Positions 16,782 to 26,674 of a stretch of 64,000 bases of DNA are shown here, in pieces. Within the stretch, counting starts at the first letter, position 1. Each line of letters starts with the position of its first letter. A program made the position numbers and the translations under genes. This stretch comes from CALBPI01 sp039821645 (GTDB lineage Bacteria > Pseudomonadota > Gammaproteobacteria > Steroidobacterales > Woeseiaceae). Below the pieces are notes generated by a model that saw nothing but the letters and a program-made list of their open reading frames with translations, was not told the DNA's origin and did no database searches. Where the stretch lies: assembly GCA_039821645.1 (NCBI GenBank), contig JBCBNU010000005.1, positions 1 through 64,000 of the forward strand, read 5' to 3'.

Positions 16782-17654
16782 TCAATTCAACAATTCACCG
16801 CCGCTCATCGCCGTTCTGACCTGTTGCCGATAGCGTCGACTCACAGGCACACGCGCATCGGTGGTCAATCGAAGTTCACCGTCACCCGAATCGGATACAG
16901 CGAGCTCGGCGATTCGGTCAGTGTTCACAATCGCCGAACGGTGAACCCGGATGAAGCCCTGATCTGACAATCGGTCCGCAATCTGCACCATGGTGCCTCG
17001 CAGTGGGTATACCCGCTTTTCAACGTGCAAATTGACATAGTTTCCGGCGCTCTCGATCCACTCGATGTCTTTCGTTCGAACCAGAAACTCCTTGCCAAGC
17101 TTTTTGACCAGGAATCGGTCATTTGGTGCCGTGTTTTGCTCTCCAGAGTCGTTAGCGGCGAGGAAGCCAGCCTCTCCTTGCAAGCGGAGCAGTACGAATC
17201 GATAGAGGTAAATCAAGGACAGAATCAGGAGGTAGGTTCGGAAATCTTTCAGGTATTCGTACGTGAATTCACCGAGGACGTGGTTCCAGCGGTAGGGATA
17301 ACCCATGTAGATCGGGAACAGCACCTTTCGCCCCACGTACATCAGTGATACGTGGACGGCAGAAAATACGACGCTGAAGACAACGTGCGCAGGCAAACTG
17401 CGAGCCAGGGTTTGAAAGCGCAAAGGCGACTTGCTATCCATCCAGAGCACCAGCGGGATGGCCAGGGCAAAACCCAAGTGACTCGTCCCCTCAAGAATCC
17501 ACGCCTGGACGGGGCTCGGTCCACCGGGATTTCGCGAATAATCGATAATCTCCGTCGCGGTGTTGGACAAAAGCCCGAGCACAAGCAACGCGAGGAAAAT
17601 CAGCGTTTCCCAAATCTGGCGGTTCTTCAGATAACTCTGGAGCATCATGCGCAA
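16782..17654 (-). CDS. LytTR-type membrane-bound transcription regulator
   Basis: A 290-residue protein. Four hydrophobic helices occupy roughly residues 15-160, and the C-terminal 100 residues form a LytTR DNA-binding domain: FLVRTKDIEWIESAGNYVNLHV, then GFIRVHRSAIVNTDRI and VPVSRRYRQQV. Membrane-LytTR proteins of this type usually sense an envelope or quorum signal without a kinase. The start is a TTG at 17654, six bases after GGGGAGG, with an ATG at 17648 as the alternative. The acyltransferase gene diverges from the same 146-base spacer and is a plausible target of this regulator. Confidence 0.9.
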   Translation of the reverse strand: MRMMLQSYLKNRQIWETLIFLALLVLGLLSNTATEIIDYSRNPGGPSPVQAWILEGTSHLGFALAIPLVLWMDSKSPLRFQTLARSLPAHVVFSVVFSAVHVSLMYVGRKVLFPIYMGYPYRWNHVLGEFTYEYLKDFRTYLLILSLIYLYRFVLLRLQGEAGFLAANDSGEQNTAPNDRFLVKKLGKEFLVRTKDIEWIESAGNYVNLHVEKRVYPLRGTMVQIADRLSDQGFIRVHRSAIVNTDRIAELAVSDSGDGELRLTTDARVPVSRRYRQQVRTAMSGGELLN

Positions 17655-17800
17655 AGACTACCTCCCCGCTCATTGCGTTGCCCACCACTGGTCACTGTGG
17701 ACCCACGACTCGTCACAAACGCCAATCAATCAATCACTTGACCACTGACCGAAGCGCGCGCGAGGCGCAGCATGGCGCTCTCGATAACCAGGAGCGAGCA

Positions 17801-19006
17801 ATGCAAGCCACAGCAGGTACCCGCCGCCACGACATAGACGCCCTGCGCGTGATCGCGTTCGGACTCTTGATTCTCTACCACTGTGGCATGTTCTACGTCC
17901 AAGACTGGGAATGGCACATTAAATCGACCTACACGTCGCTATGGCTCCAGGAGCCCATGCGCTTCCTGAACCAGTGGCGAATGTCACTGCTTTTCGTCAT
18001 CTCAGGACTCGCCGTTGCCTTCGTTTGGACGAAATACAGTGGCGCTCAGTTAGCTCGGCGGCGGCTTTGGCGACTGGGTTTACCCTTGATCTTTGGTATG
18101 GCCGTCTTCGTCGCCCCACAGCCGTATTTCGAGGCTTTGGGCAAAGGCGTCATCGAACCTGGTTTCTGGAAGTTCTGGATGCAGTATCTGAGCTTCCATG
18201 ACTTCCCGGGTGAGGCCTGGGGCGGCGAAAATCGTGTGGTATGGACATGGAACCACCTTTGGTATCTGCCGTATGTCTTGCTCTACACCTTATTAATCAT
18301 TCCGGGCGGTCGCGCTTTGCGCGCTGCTGGCGTCCACACCGCATTCCGCCGGCTTCGTGGCATCTGGGTCGTCGTGGTCCCCGTAGTCCCACTGATGCTT
18401 TACGGCAATTTCATCTTTCCGCACTTTCCCTACATCGACCATGGCCTCACTAACGACTTCTACGCGCACGCATTGTACGGCACGCTGTTCACCTACGGCT
18501 TTCTTCTTGGCAGAAACACCGAATGGTGGGCAGCGCTCGCTGCTCAGCGCCGTGGACTCCTAGTAACAGGGCTAGTCGCATACGCCAGTTTGCGTTTACA
18601 AGACTGGTGGGTAGGCGAGGACCCCAATCTGCTGATTGAGCAACTGAGCTATCTCTCCATATACGTAAATCGCTGGACCTGGATTCTTATCCTGTTCGCC
18701 TACGGCCACCAGTATCTGAATCGACCGAAGCGCTGGGTCACTTACGCTACCGCCGCCGTCTTCCCGTGGTACATCCTTCACCAAAGCCTGACGGTTGTAC
18801 TCGGTGGCAACATCGCACCCCTTCAACTTGGCCCGGTGTTTGAACCATTGCTCGTTCTTGGTGGCACAGCAGGCGGGTGCTTCTTCATCTACGAGTTCAT
18901 CATTCGACGCACTCCATTCCTTCGACCCTTCTTCGGCACCACGTATACACAAAAATCCGAAGTCGTGGCGGACGACGCCCATTCACGGACGACCGCCGCC
19001 ATGTGA
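17801..19006 (+). CDS. Acyltransferase 3 family membrane protein
   Basis: A 401-residue protein with about ten transmembrane helices. The N-terminus RRHDIDALRVIAFGLLILYHCGMF contains the family-defining Arg and His in the R-hydrophobic-H arrangement, and NQWRMSLLFVISGLAVAFVW follows. Acyltransferase 3 proteins move acyl groups onto glycans or other extracytoplasmic molecules. The start at 17801 has AGGAG upstream. The gene diverges from a LytTR regulator, an arrangement repeatedly seen in Gammaproteobacteria, so its expression is probably under that regulator. The substrate is unknown. Confidence 0.88.
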   Translation: MQATAGTRRHDIDALRVIAFGLLILYHCGMFYVQDWEWHIKSTYTSLWLQEPMRFLNQWRMSLLFVISGLAVAFVWTKYSGAQLARRRLWRLGLPLIFGMAVFVAPQPYFEALGKGVIEPGFWKFWMQYLSFHDFPGEAWGGENRVVWTWNHLWYLPYVLLYTLLIIPGGRALRAAGVHTAFRRLRGIWVVVVPVVPLMLYGNFIFPHFPYIDHGLTNDFYAHALYGTLFTYGFLLGRNTEWWAALAAQRRGLLVTGLVAYASLRLQDWWVGEDPNLLIEQLSYLSIYVNRWTWILILFAYGHQYLNRPKRWVTYATAAVFPWYILHQSLTVVLGGNIAPLQLGPVFEPLLVLGGTAGGCFFIYEFIIRRTPFLRPFFGTTYTQKSEVVADDAHSRTTAAM

Positions 19007-19049
19007 TACCTTCGCGAACTCGGCAAGTGGAGCATCGGGGGGAGGACTC

Positions 19050-20207
19050 TTGTCGAAGCAACTCGGCAAATTGCTTACAGCGTCTGCGGTTGTTCTTCTG
19101 TCGGCCTGCGCGGCCACGGAAGTCGCACCACTCGACCGAGTCGAAGAAATCCCAAAAGACGAGGCCCGCTTGTGGGAGCGCTCGGAAGCCGCAGCCGATG
19201 GCATCAAGCAAGCGCTGCAGTCTGGCGACAACGAACTGCAGACCTACGTGGACGGGATACTGGATCGTCTGATCTCCAGTGGCACACAGCTGGCACCGGA
19301 GCGTTACCCGACGATCACTTTGCTCAACTCAGTCGAGGGGAATGCGTCGGCGATGCCACACGGAGATCTCTTCATTTCTTATGGCATGCTCGCGCAGCTC
19401 GATAGCGAGGATCAGCTTGCATTTATTCTTGCCCATGAGGTAACTCATTACCTCAATCGACACTCTCTCACCGCCAATCGGTACGCGACCAACCAAAAAG
19501 TGAAGTCGTTTCTCGGCGACCTCGCGCTTGCCGCAATAGGTGTGCCACCCGTAAGCGGTCCGAATGAGGCGGCGTGGCAATTGGCATTGAACTCGCGTTA
19601 TTCGCGTGAGCAGGAAACCGAAGCTGATCTTCAAGCTGTCGTGATCATGCGCTACGCGGGCTATAACGACAGTGAAGCGATCGGTGCACTTGAAAAGCTG
19701 AGAGTTAGCGCGGGCGAGGTCAGAGAACCGTTATTTTCGACGCACCCGAATGTGGGTACCCGGATCACAGCAGTTGCAGAACTGATGGAAGTCGAGGCCA
19801 GTTTGGTCGAACACAGCCGAGTCGACGATGTGTATATCAATCGCATTGAGCACCTGTTGATGCCGCAGGCAGTCGCCATGATCAACAACCGCGAGTATCG
19901 CGGCGCCAGTACGATTCTCGGTCACTACCTGAGGCGCAACCCCGAAGACGCGGACGCATTGTTTGCCCACGCAGAGACAACACGACTCGCTTCCTCATCG
20001 GTGGAGGCAAGCACCGAAGCTGCAAAGAGCTACCAAAAAGCGATTCTTCTCGGGGACGCACCGCCAGCGGCGTATCGAGAACTCGGTATGCACTATCGTC
20101 TCGTGGGAGATCACGCGAAAGCACGAACATTTTTCATGCAATATCTCGAGGTGGCGCCGGATGCGATCGATGCGCCGATTATCAAAGTCTACGCTGAGCA
20201 GGAGTAA
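19050..20207 (+). CDS. M48 family metallopeptidase lipoprotein with TPR tail
   Basis: A 385-residue protein. A TTG start at 19050 lies just after GGGGGGAGGA and gives a short signal with lipobox VLLSAC. The peptidase domain has HEVTHYLNRHS, the HExxH zinc motif, and a downstream EQETEADLQAV with the third ligand Glu. The last 120 residues contain TPR-like repeats. This layout matches the periplasmic BepA-type M48 peptidases that control outer membrane protein assembly, although those have a cleaved signal rather than a lipid anchor. Two paralogous secreted proteins follow immediately and may be its partners or substrates. Confidence 0.86.
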   Translation: MSKQLGKLLTASAVVLLSACAATEVAPLDRVEEIPKDEARLWERSEAAADGIKQALQSGDNELQTYVDGILDRLISSGTQLAPERYPTITLLNSVEGNASAMPHGDLFISYGMLAQLDSEDQLAFILAHEVTHYLNRHSLTANRYATNQKVKSFLGDLALAAIGVPPVSGPNEAAWQLALNSRYSREQETEADLQAVVIMRYAGYNDSEAIGALEKLRVSAGEVREPLFSTHPNVGTRITAVAELMEVEASLVEHSRVDDVYINRIEHLLMPQAVAMINNREYRGASTILGHYLRRNPEDADALFAHAETTRLASSSVEASTEAAKSYQKAILLGDAPPAAYRELGMHYRLVGDHAKARTFFMQYLEVAPDAIDAPIIKVYAEQE

Positions 20208-20213
20208 GTCTGC

Positions 20214-20981
20214 GTGCGAAAATACACCAATGAAATCTGTCTAGGTCTACTGGTTAGCCTGATCAGTCTGTCGTCACCTGCAACGGCCGAGTTGCTGATT
20301 CCGGAAGCCGACTTCAAGGAGAAGGTCCAACGGATTGCGATCTTGCCCTCTAGAATCCAGATCGAGACCAGCGACGACTACGCAGCTGCCAGACGCATCG
20401 ATGAACTGGTCGCGACGAAGCTCGAGGAAGCCGGGGTCGACATTATTCCAGCCAGCGAGTTCCTCGAAGTCGAACAGGCAACTGCTCGCACAATGGGTGG
20501 CAGTTACGACGCGTTCACAGGTGATCGCGACATGGCGAAGGCCAAGACCATCAACGATCTCGCGATAAGGGAGTTCGAGCGACTGCATGAGTTTGATGCG
20601 TACCTGATCGCATCAGTCGTTACGACGCCCAGTAGTTTCCGCGGTGGGCGGGCCCGCTGGGATGGCATCGAGGTTAAGACCAAGGGCAGTGGCGGCGATC
20701 TTTATGGTTCGCTGACCGCGTCGTCACTCAAGATTTCCGTCATCGATAAAACCGAGGCGGATGCCGACTACATGGTGGAACAAACCGGCATCCAGTTGTT
20801 GCTCGATATGGATGGTGGATTCTGGAAGGCGGCGAGGTTTGTGCCAGTGCCGTTGGAGGAACGTCTGACGGACGAAGCGACTAACGTCCGGGCTGTAGAA
20901 GCGGCACTGGCACCGCTGATCGAGTTGATCGGAACGCCCGTTACAACGGAAACGGCGGCGACCGGAGGAGCATCAGAATGA
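20214..20981 (+). CDS. Secreted protein of unknown function, paralog of next gene
   Basis: A 255-residue protein, starting at GTG, with a signal peptide ending in SSPATA. The mature part is a mixed alpha/beta domain: RIAILPSRIQ, then AARRIDELVATKLEEAGVDIIPASEFLE and MAKAKTINDLAIREF. The first segment resembles the strand and helix of TolB-N/FlgO or GNA1162-like periplasmic proteins. It has the same order of elements as the next protein (IALAP...; EAVDALEAELTRKLGF; IYDPITGQL), so both derive from one gene. It lies seven bases after the M48 gene and overlaps the next gene by four bases. Confidence 0.68.
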   Translation: MRKYTNEICLGLLVSLISLSSPATAELLIPEADFKEKVQRIAILPSRIQIETSDDYAAARRIDELVATKLEEAGVDIIPASEFLEVEQATARTMGGSYDAFTGDRDMAKAKTINDLAIREFERLHEFDAYLIASVVTTPSSFRGGRARWDGIEVKTKGSGGDLYGSLTASSLKISVIDKTEADADYMVEQTGIQLLLDMDGGFWKAARFVPVPLEERLTDEATNVRAVEAALAPLIELIGTPVTTETAATGGASE

Positions 20982-21760
20982 TCCAACGACTGACACTGAC
21001 ACTGTTGATCCTGATGGCAACACCGGTTGCGTTTGCGATGGGTAATCACAGTGCACCCAAAGGTTCGAAAGATCACAATCGTTTCATTAAGGAATTACGT
21101 GAGACCTATCCAGTCATCGCGCTCGCACCGGCAGAGCTGCCGCAGGAGCTGCGCTCGCAGGAAGCGGTCGACGCTTTGGAGGCCGAACTAACACGCAAAC
21201 TCGGGTTCAAGGAATACACGGTCATTCCCGCGGCGGTGTACGCCGAGCTGTGGCAAAAGGAACTCGAGGCACTGGGCGGAATCTACGATCCGATTACAGG
21301 ACAGTTGATCCCAGAAAACCTCCTGGTCGCAAAGGCTCGCGTGCGCGCCACCATGGTTGAATCGCACGATGTCGATGCGTTCCTGGAAACTTCGGTGGTT
21401 GAACGAGATGCCGCCTATCTTGGGACTGTGATCACTTACGGCGGCGTCAAAGAGAGAGCGTATGTTAAGGGGCCATCCTGGGGCACATCCGACGTCGCCA
21501 TGGGTGTTTTGCGTGCGCTGTTCCTGACCGCAGAGCTCGTGACGCCGGAAGGCAATGTGATTTACAAAAACGCTGGCGGCATCCAGCTTCGATTCAAAGA
21601 AAGCCGAGATGACGTCGTCGTAACGCCCGTCGAGGAATTGCTTTCTGTCCAGGAATACAACCGCACTGCTGCACACCTCGCGTTACGAGGCATGCTCTAT
21701 GACTACCGAACACTCAGTCGAGATATTCGCGCGCGCAAGACTGAGAACGCTCGTAAGTAA
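20978..21760 (+). CDS. Secreted protein of unknown function, paralog of previous gene
   Basis: A 260-residue protein with a signal peptide ending in VAFAMG. The pattern PVIALAPAELPQELRSQEAVDALEAELTRKLGF, followed by GGIYDPITGQL and a domain with GPSWGTSDVAMGVLRALFLTAELVTPEG, parallels the previous protein (GGSYDAFTGDR) at low identity. The two genes overlap by four bases. A duplicated pair of exported proteins next to an M48 peptidase suggests a heteromeric complex, but this is inference and no homologous family is recalled. Confidence 0.66.
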   Translation: MIQRLTLTLLILMATPVAFAMGNHSAPKGSKDHNRFIKELRETYPVIALAPAELPQELRSQEAVDALEAELTRKLGFKEYTVIPAAVYAELWQKELEALGGIYDPITGQLIPENLLVAKARVRATMVESHDVDAFLETSVVERDAAYLGTVITYGGVKERAYVKGPSWGTSDVAMGVLRALFLTAELVTPEGNVIYKNAGGIQLRFKESRDDVVVTPVEELLSVQEYNRTAAHLALRGMLYDYRTLSRDIRARKTENARK

Positions 21761-21793
21761 CGATCAATAGAAATCTCGCTCCAACGCTTCACT

Positions 21794-23288
21794 TTAGGGA
21801 TAGCTGACGGTGTAACGCTGGGTAATGCGCCAGGTTTCCTGAGCACCGAGTTCCTTCCGCCAGATTATGAGGTCCGGTTGATCATCAACATCAACCTCGT
21901 CCGGCGGTGTAGCGGTGTCGTCGATCGCGATCGTGATCGCCTTGTTCTCGGAAACCGGGTATCGGCCATAAAGTTGAACCTTGGCTGATTCGGGACGGCG
22001 ATTAGTGATTTCGTAGATCGTGTGCTCTGTTTCGAACTAACGACGACGAATCACGCCGCGCTTGTCTTCAAACTCTCCCTGCGGCAAGAGACGCAATTGC
22101 AGGAATGGGTCCTCGCCGAGCGAGAGCGACATTTTCTCACCACGGAGTACGTACAACCTAGGTTGCTCGCGCACGACCGAGCCGTCCAGGTAAACCCGCA
22201 TACTGGCAGACTGAATCGGCGCCTGCGCTGAGTGTTCGAATTCCGCATATGACTCCGCAAAGGGTGATGTTACGGGGATGACGGCCGTGGAAAAGCTGAC
22301 CGTTTGCTCGTAACGATCGACATCGAAAGTCTCCTCCCAGCTATCGCCGCTCGCGACATTGACACGTTCGGGAATTTTGTAGGTAACCGCGTAGCTACCG
22401 ACGTCGACAATGTCCTCAAGCATCAATCTCGAACCCGTTACCTCCAGTGCTCTCAACACCATATCAGCGGTTTCGGCTTGTCCTCGGAGCCCTCTGGCTG
22501 AGTAAAGATTCAGGTACTTGCTGTCGGGCCACTCCAACCGTCCTGATTGACCACCTCGCGCGCCGACAAGGTCAGATGGACACCCCGCCAGTCTTCATCA
22601 GTCGACTGACCAACCCGTGCGATGTGGAGCATATCCAACGACTCGGCGTCACTATCGACTCGCGCTTCGTACTCCAATCCCCAGCCTGCATCTTCCGTCA
22701 GGTAACTAAGTAACAGAGTCGTGGTCTGTGCCGTCGGGCTGTACAGGTCGACGATCACCACAGACTCCCGAGATTAAGAGCGAACTAGCTGATCGCGTTC
22801 CCGCGTCAGTCGACGCAGCTCGTTCTGCGCGTCGACGCGCGCAAAAGTGTTGTCGCGAATTCGCTTCTTCGCAGCTTCCGTGTCTTCGCGCAGCAATGTC
22901 AGTGCGCTTTGCCAATTATTAGGATCTACGCTCGCGCTCACACCTTGCACGCCAGCGTCTAGAGAATAGCCTTCGGCAACGCCCTGCAGAAATCTCAACT
23001 CGAGCCTCGCCGCCTCATCCGAATCCTCGATCGCCTGCGCGACAGGCTGTTGTTTCTGAACGCGTCGCTCAGCTTACACAAAAGGGTGTTGTAGGCCTCA
23101 CTTCTCGGCACGGAACGCGCGCTCACCTGTCCAATCCGAACATCCGAGGCTTCCGCACTGAGTCGCACGTCGTATTCGTCAATGTTCGGTGGCAACCCAA
23201 CCAAACGCACTTTCGTCGTGCCTGCCGGCAGAGAAACCTCACCACGTCCGGTTACCTCCGCACCATCTTTGAACACGATTGTTGAGCT
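21794..23288 (-). pseudogene. DUF4139 (MuiA-like) protein, decayed
   Basis: Read from right to left the frames give successive parts of one DUF4139 protein. STIVFKDGAEVTGRGEVSLPAGTTKVRLVGLPPNID is its N-terminal domain; the coiled-coil middle follows in a second frame (LRREDTEAAKKR, LTRERDQLVRS), then SYLTEDAGWGLEYEARVD and the C-terminal VTYKIPERV...FEHSAQAPIQSASMRVYLDG. The last part, ending GAQETWRITQRYTVSYP at 21797, is separated by another stop near 22037. A stop precedes the first strand, so signal peptide and start are also lost. At least three frame changes or stops are needed to join the pieces. Intact homologues are about 500-600 residues, periplasmic and of unknown role. Confidence 0.82.
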
Positions 23289-23453
23289 GACTTATGTGAC
23301 ATAACGCCAGCAACGCGACTTTTTTGGCATTTTATTTAAATTGTAAACATAACGTCACCGACGCTTCCTATTCTCGATGGTTCCAGACGGGGGTGGCACG
23401 AACCAGTGCAAAGCGATCACTCCCGGATTCTTAATCCATTGGAGACAACAATA

Positions 23454-26400
23454 ATGTCGGTCAAGCCATCGATGCGTTCCCGCCGGAATGTACCTTTACA
23501 GTCTAAGCTCTTGCCATTGGCAATAAGCTCAGCTCTCGCCTTTGCTTCAACTTCGCTGCAAGCGCAAACAGTTGCGTTCGATCTGGTCGGCGATCAAAGC
23601 CAAGGTCTCACGAGTTTTTCGGTCGCAACTGCAGGTGGCACAGACCCTGCTACCGAATGGGGACCGGGTGACTGGTTCGGTGTTGCTGCCTACGGCAGCT
23701 GGCCGCAAACCGCAGGCGTTCCATTCGCCATCGCCGACGACAGCGTTGTTGGCATAAGCGGCGGCGCATTCTCTGGCGATACGCAAGGCATCATTGACTC
23801 TAGCGTGGCTCCGACGGATCGCTTCCTCAGTATGGTCGACACCGTCAATGGCGCTAATCCGGGAAATTCCGCAACAGCAACCTGGGTCTTTGACGTCCAG
23901 GGCGCTGCTGAGTTGGCCGTTTCCATCGATATGGCGGCCATGGGCGATTTCGAATCTTCGGACACCTTCGTTTGGACGTGGTCGCTGGACGGTGGCCCAA
24001 CCGAGACGCTGTTCGAGCTTGTCGTCAACGAGGACGGTTCGCAGGTCTACACGATGGAAGGCGGTGCTATGCCGGAGTTGAACGACCCGCTCACGTTGAA
24101 CGGCACCACACTTTCGGATGCGTTCACAACCTTCTCGGCGACGCTGCCCTCCACCGGCAGCATGCTCACCATCGAGTTCACAGGTAATGGTGACGGTGGC
24201 TCCGAAGCCTATGCAGCACGCAATCTGATCGTGAGCGAAGGTGCGATCAATCCTGGTGGTCCCGCCGTCGTCCTGAACGAAGTTCTTGGCAGCAACACCG
24301 GAGTGGATAACGAGTTCATCGAGCTTTACAACGCTGGAACCTCAGCAGTGTCAATCGGCGGCTGGAGCATCGAACTGTGGGACTCCGATGCTGGCAGCTC
24401 GTTCGGCGGTGCGGATGCAGGCAGTCCCTACATCATTCCCCCGGACACAGTGATCGAACCGGGTGGTTTCTACTTGCTCGCCACTGAGAATGCTGTCGGC
24501 GCATTCGGCGAATTTGCCGATCTCGACCTCCCTTCGAACGCCGTTGAGAATGGCTCCTACACCATCATTTTGGTTCGAGGGAACGGCGACATCGCAGACT
24601 CGGTCTATGTTCGTGACTCTGGGCCTGACGATATTGCAAACCGCGCGGGTGAAGCCTTTGAACCGAATTTGACTATCGGTCCTGATGGTAACTTTCTGCC
24701 AGCCGGTTTCTTCCGAGCCGACGAGATGGGCGTTGCGCAAGATGGCGGTCCTGCGCTCGGACAGCTCGACTTTTTCCTGAGCGATCCAGCACCAACGCCG
24801 ACGAATTCCGGCCTTGCCCAAGCGCCCGCGATTCCGCTGACGATTATGGAGATTCAGGGTGCGGGGCACCTGTCACCGTTTGTTGGTGAGCGTGTGATCA
24901 CCTCGGGCGTCGTCACAGCGGTCGACCGCAACGGGTTCTACCTGCAGGATCCTGCCGGCGATGCCAGTATTGCTACTTCCGATGCAATCTTCGTTTTCAC
25001 CGGCAGCGCACCTACCGTCGCGGTCGGTGACGACATCGAGATTTCGGCGGCGGTGAGTGAGTTCCGACCTGGTTCACAGGGCCTGTCGATCACGCAGTTG
25101 AGCGCCGTTGAGGACATCGTGACGAACATGAGTGGCGTTGCTCTGCCCGCTCCGATTGTTGTCGGCGCGAATGGTCGTACACCTCCCACAGCAGTCATCG
25201 ATGATGACGCGGCGGCCGTAGGCCTCGAATCCATCAATGTCGAATCAGATCCACTCGCTGTATTTGATCCGGTCGGCGATGGCCTGGACTTTTACGAGAG
25301 CCTCGAGGGCATGCTCACTCGTATCGAATCGCCGCTGGTGGTCGGTTCGAAGAGAGTGTTTGGGTCCGGAGGACCGGGCAACGAAGAGTTGTACGTTGCG
25401 CCTGACATGGGTGCGGCGGTCAGCCTGTCAACCGTGTTTGGTGGAGCACGCATTTCTGCCGATGACTTCAACCCCGAAATTCAGGTCATCAGCAACCGCA
25501 TCAGCGATGTCGGTGACTACTTTACAGGTGAGAGCATCGCAGGGCCGATTGACGCGGTTGTGAGCTACAACTTCGGCAAGTTCCTGTTCATCACTACCTC
25601 GGACATCGGCGACAGCGGTGAGACGTTTGTACCGGAGACCACAACGGTTGTCGCATCAGGTATTGACGAGATCACGATCGCCTCGTTCAACGTGTTGAAT
25701 CTGGACCCGGAAGACGAAGAGAATGGCCAGTTCACCAATCTGGCGAACATCATCGTCAACAACATGCAGTCGCCCGATATCATCGGTTTGCAGGAAATCC
25801 AGGACAACTCGGGCCCCACCGATGACGGTGTGGTGTCGGCAGACCTGACCCTGCGTCGACTCGCAAATACGATCCGTAACGCCGGTGGGCCACGATATCG
25901 CTTCATCGAAATTCCGCCGCTCGATCTCGACAATGGCGGGCAGCCAGGTGGCAACATTCGGGTTGCCTACTTGTACAACCCGAAGCGAGTGCGATTCGCA
26001 AAGCGCAAAGGTGCTGATGCCACAACCGCAAACTCGGTCATCAAGGGTGCGCGCGGACCACGTCTGTTGTTCAATCCAGGCTATGTCGACCCGGAGAACC
26101 AGGCATTCGCAGGCGCTCGTAAGCCGCTGGCGGCCGAGTTCAGAGCGAACGGTAAGTCAATCTTCGTGATCAACAACCACTTCAGCTCCAAGTTCGGTGA
26201 TGACCCGCTGTTTGGTCCGAACCAGGCGCCGATACTGTTCTCGGAGCCAGAGCGCACGGATCAGGCAACTGTGGTGGCGAGCTTCGTAAGCGACATCCTT
26301 GCGATGGACGCAGACGCACGAGTCGTTGTGCTCGGTGACCTGAACGAGTTCGAATTCCGTCAACCATTGCTCACGTTGGAATCTGCCGGCCTGATCAACC

Positions 26401-26606
26401 TGACCAATGTCAGCGATGTCTCCGACGCCTACTCGTTTATCTTCAACGGAAACTCTCAAGCGCTGGATCACATCCTGGTCAGCCCGTCACTGTTCCCGGC
26501 TGAATTCGATGCAGTTCACGCTGCGATCGACGCAGCAGAGGATATCGAGAGTGTCACCAGCGATCACGACCCAATCATCGTGAAGTTGGATTTGAGCGAC
26601 GACTAA
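23454..26606 (+). CDS. Secreted nuclease with lamin-tail and EEP domains (ExeM-like)
   Basis: A 1050-residue exported protein; the start at 23454 has GGAG upstream and gives a signal peptide ending in SLQA. In order: an N-terminal beta domain (about 25-255), a lamin-tail domain at about 270-395 (VVLNEVLGSN, NEFIELYN, AVSIGGWSIELWD), an OB-fold-like domain at about 460-560, and an endonuclease/exonuclease/phosphatase domain at about 735-1048 with ITIASFNVLNLD, DIIGLQEIQD, NNHFSSK, VVLGDLNEF and SDHDPI. The catalytic Glu, Asn, His and Asp residues are all visible. It should degrade extracellular DNA, as ExeM and similar nucleases do. No C-terminal sorting tag is seen. A strong terminator follows. 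Confidence 0.92.
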   Translation: MSVKPSMRSRRNVPLQSKLLPLAISSALAFASTSLQAQTVAFDLVGDQSQGLTSFSVATAGGTDPATEWGPGDWFGVAAYGSWPQTAGVPFAIADDSVVGISGGAFSGDTQGIIDSSVAPTDRFLSMVDTVNGANPGNSATATWVFDVQGAAELAVSIDMAAMGDFESSDTFVWTWSLDGGPTETLFELVVNEDGSQVYTMEGGAMPELNDPLTLNGTTLSDAFTTFSATLPSTGSMLTIEFTGNGDGGSEAYAARNLIVSEGAINPGGPAVVLNEVLGSNTGVDNEFIELYNAGTSAVSIGGWSIELWDSDAGSSFGGADAGSPYIIPPDTVIEPGGFYLLATENAVGAFGEFADLDLPSNAVENGSYTIILVRGNGDIADSVYVRDSGPDDIANRAGEAFEPNLTIGPDGNFLPAGFFRADEMGVAQDGGPALGQLDFFLSDPAPTPTNSGLAQAPAIPLTIMEIQGAGHLSPFVGERVITSGVVTAVDRNGFYLQDPAGDASIATSDAIFVFTGSAPTVAVGDDIEISAAVSEFRPGSQGLSITQLSAVEDIVTNMSGVALPAPIVVGANGRTPPTAVIDDDAAAVGLESINVESDPLAVFDPVGDGLDFYESLEGMLTRIESPLVVGSKRVFGSGGPGNEELYVAPDMGAAVSLSTVFGGARISADDFNPEIQVISNRISDVGDYFTGESIAGPIDAVVSYNFGKFLFITTSDIGDSGETFVPETTTVVASGIDEITIASFNVLNLDPEDEENGQFTNLANIIVNNMQSPDIIGLQEIQDNSGPTDDGVVSADLTLRRLANTIRNAGGPRYRFIEIPPLDLDNGGQPGGNIRVAYLYNPKRVRFAKRKGADATTANSVIKGARGPRLLFNPGYVDPENQAFAGARKPLAAEFRANGKSIFVINNHFSSKFGDDPLFGPNQAPILFSEPERTDQATVVASFVSDILAMDADARVVVLGDLNEFEFRQPLLTLESAGLINLTNVSDVSDAYSFIFNGNSQALDHILVSPSLFPAEFDAVHAAIDAAEDIESVTSDHDPIIVKLDLSDD

Positions 26607-26633
26607 CCGGAGCTGCTTCAAGCTCGACCAAAG

Positions 26634-26664
26634 GTCGCGGGCGTTTCGCCCGCGACTTTTTTTT
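26634..26664 (+). terminator. Intrinsic terminator of the nuclease gene
   Basis: GTCGCGGGCG, a TTT loop and CGCCCGCGAC form a perfect 10-bp stem, followed by eight T. It starts 28 bases after the nuclease stop codon and lies between convergent genes. Confidence 0.93.
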
Positions 26665-26674
26665 GCACCAGGTT

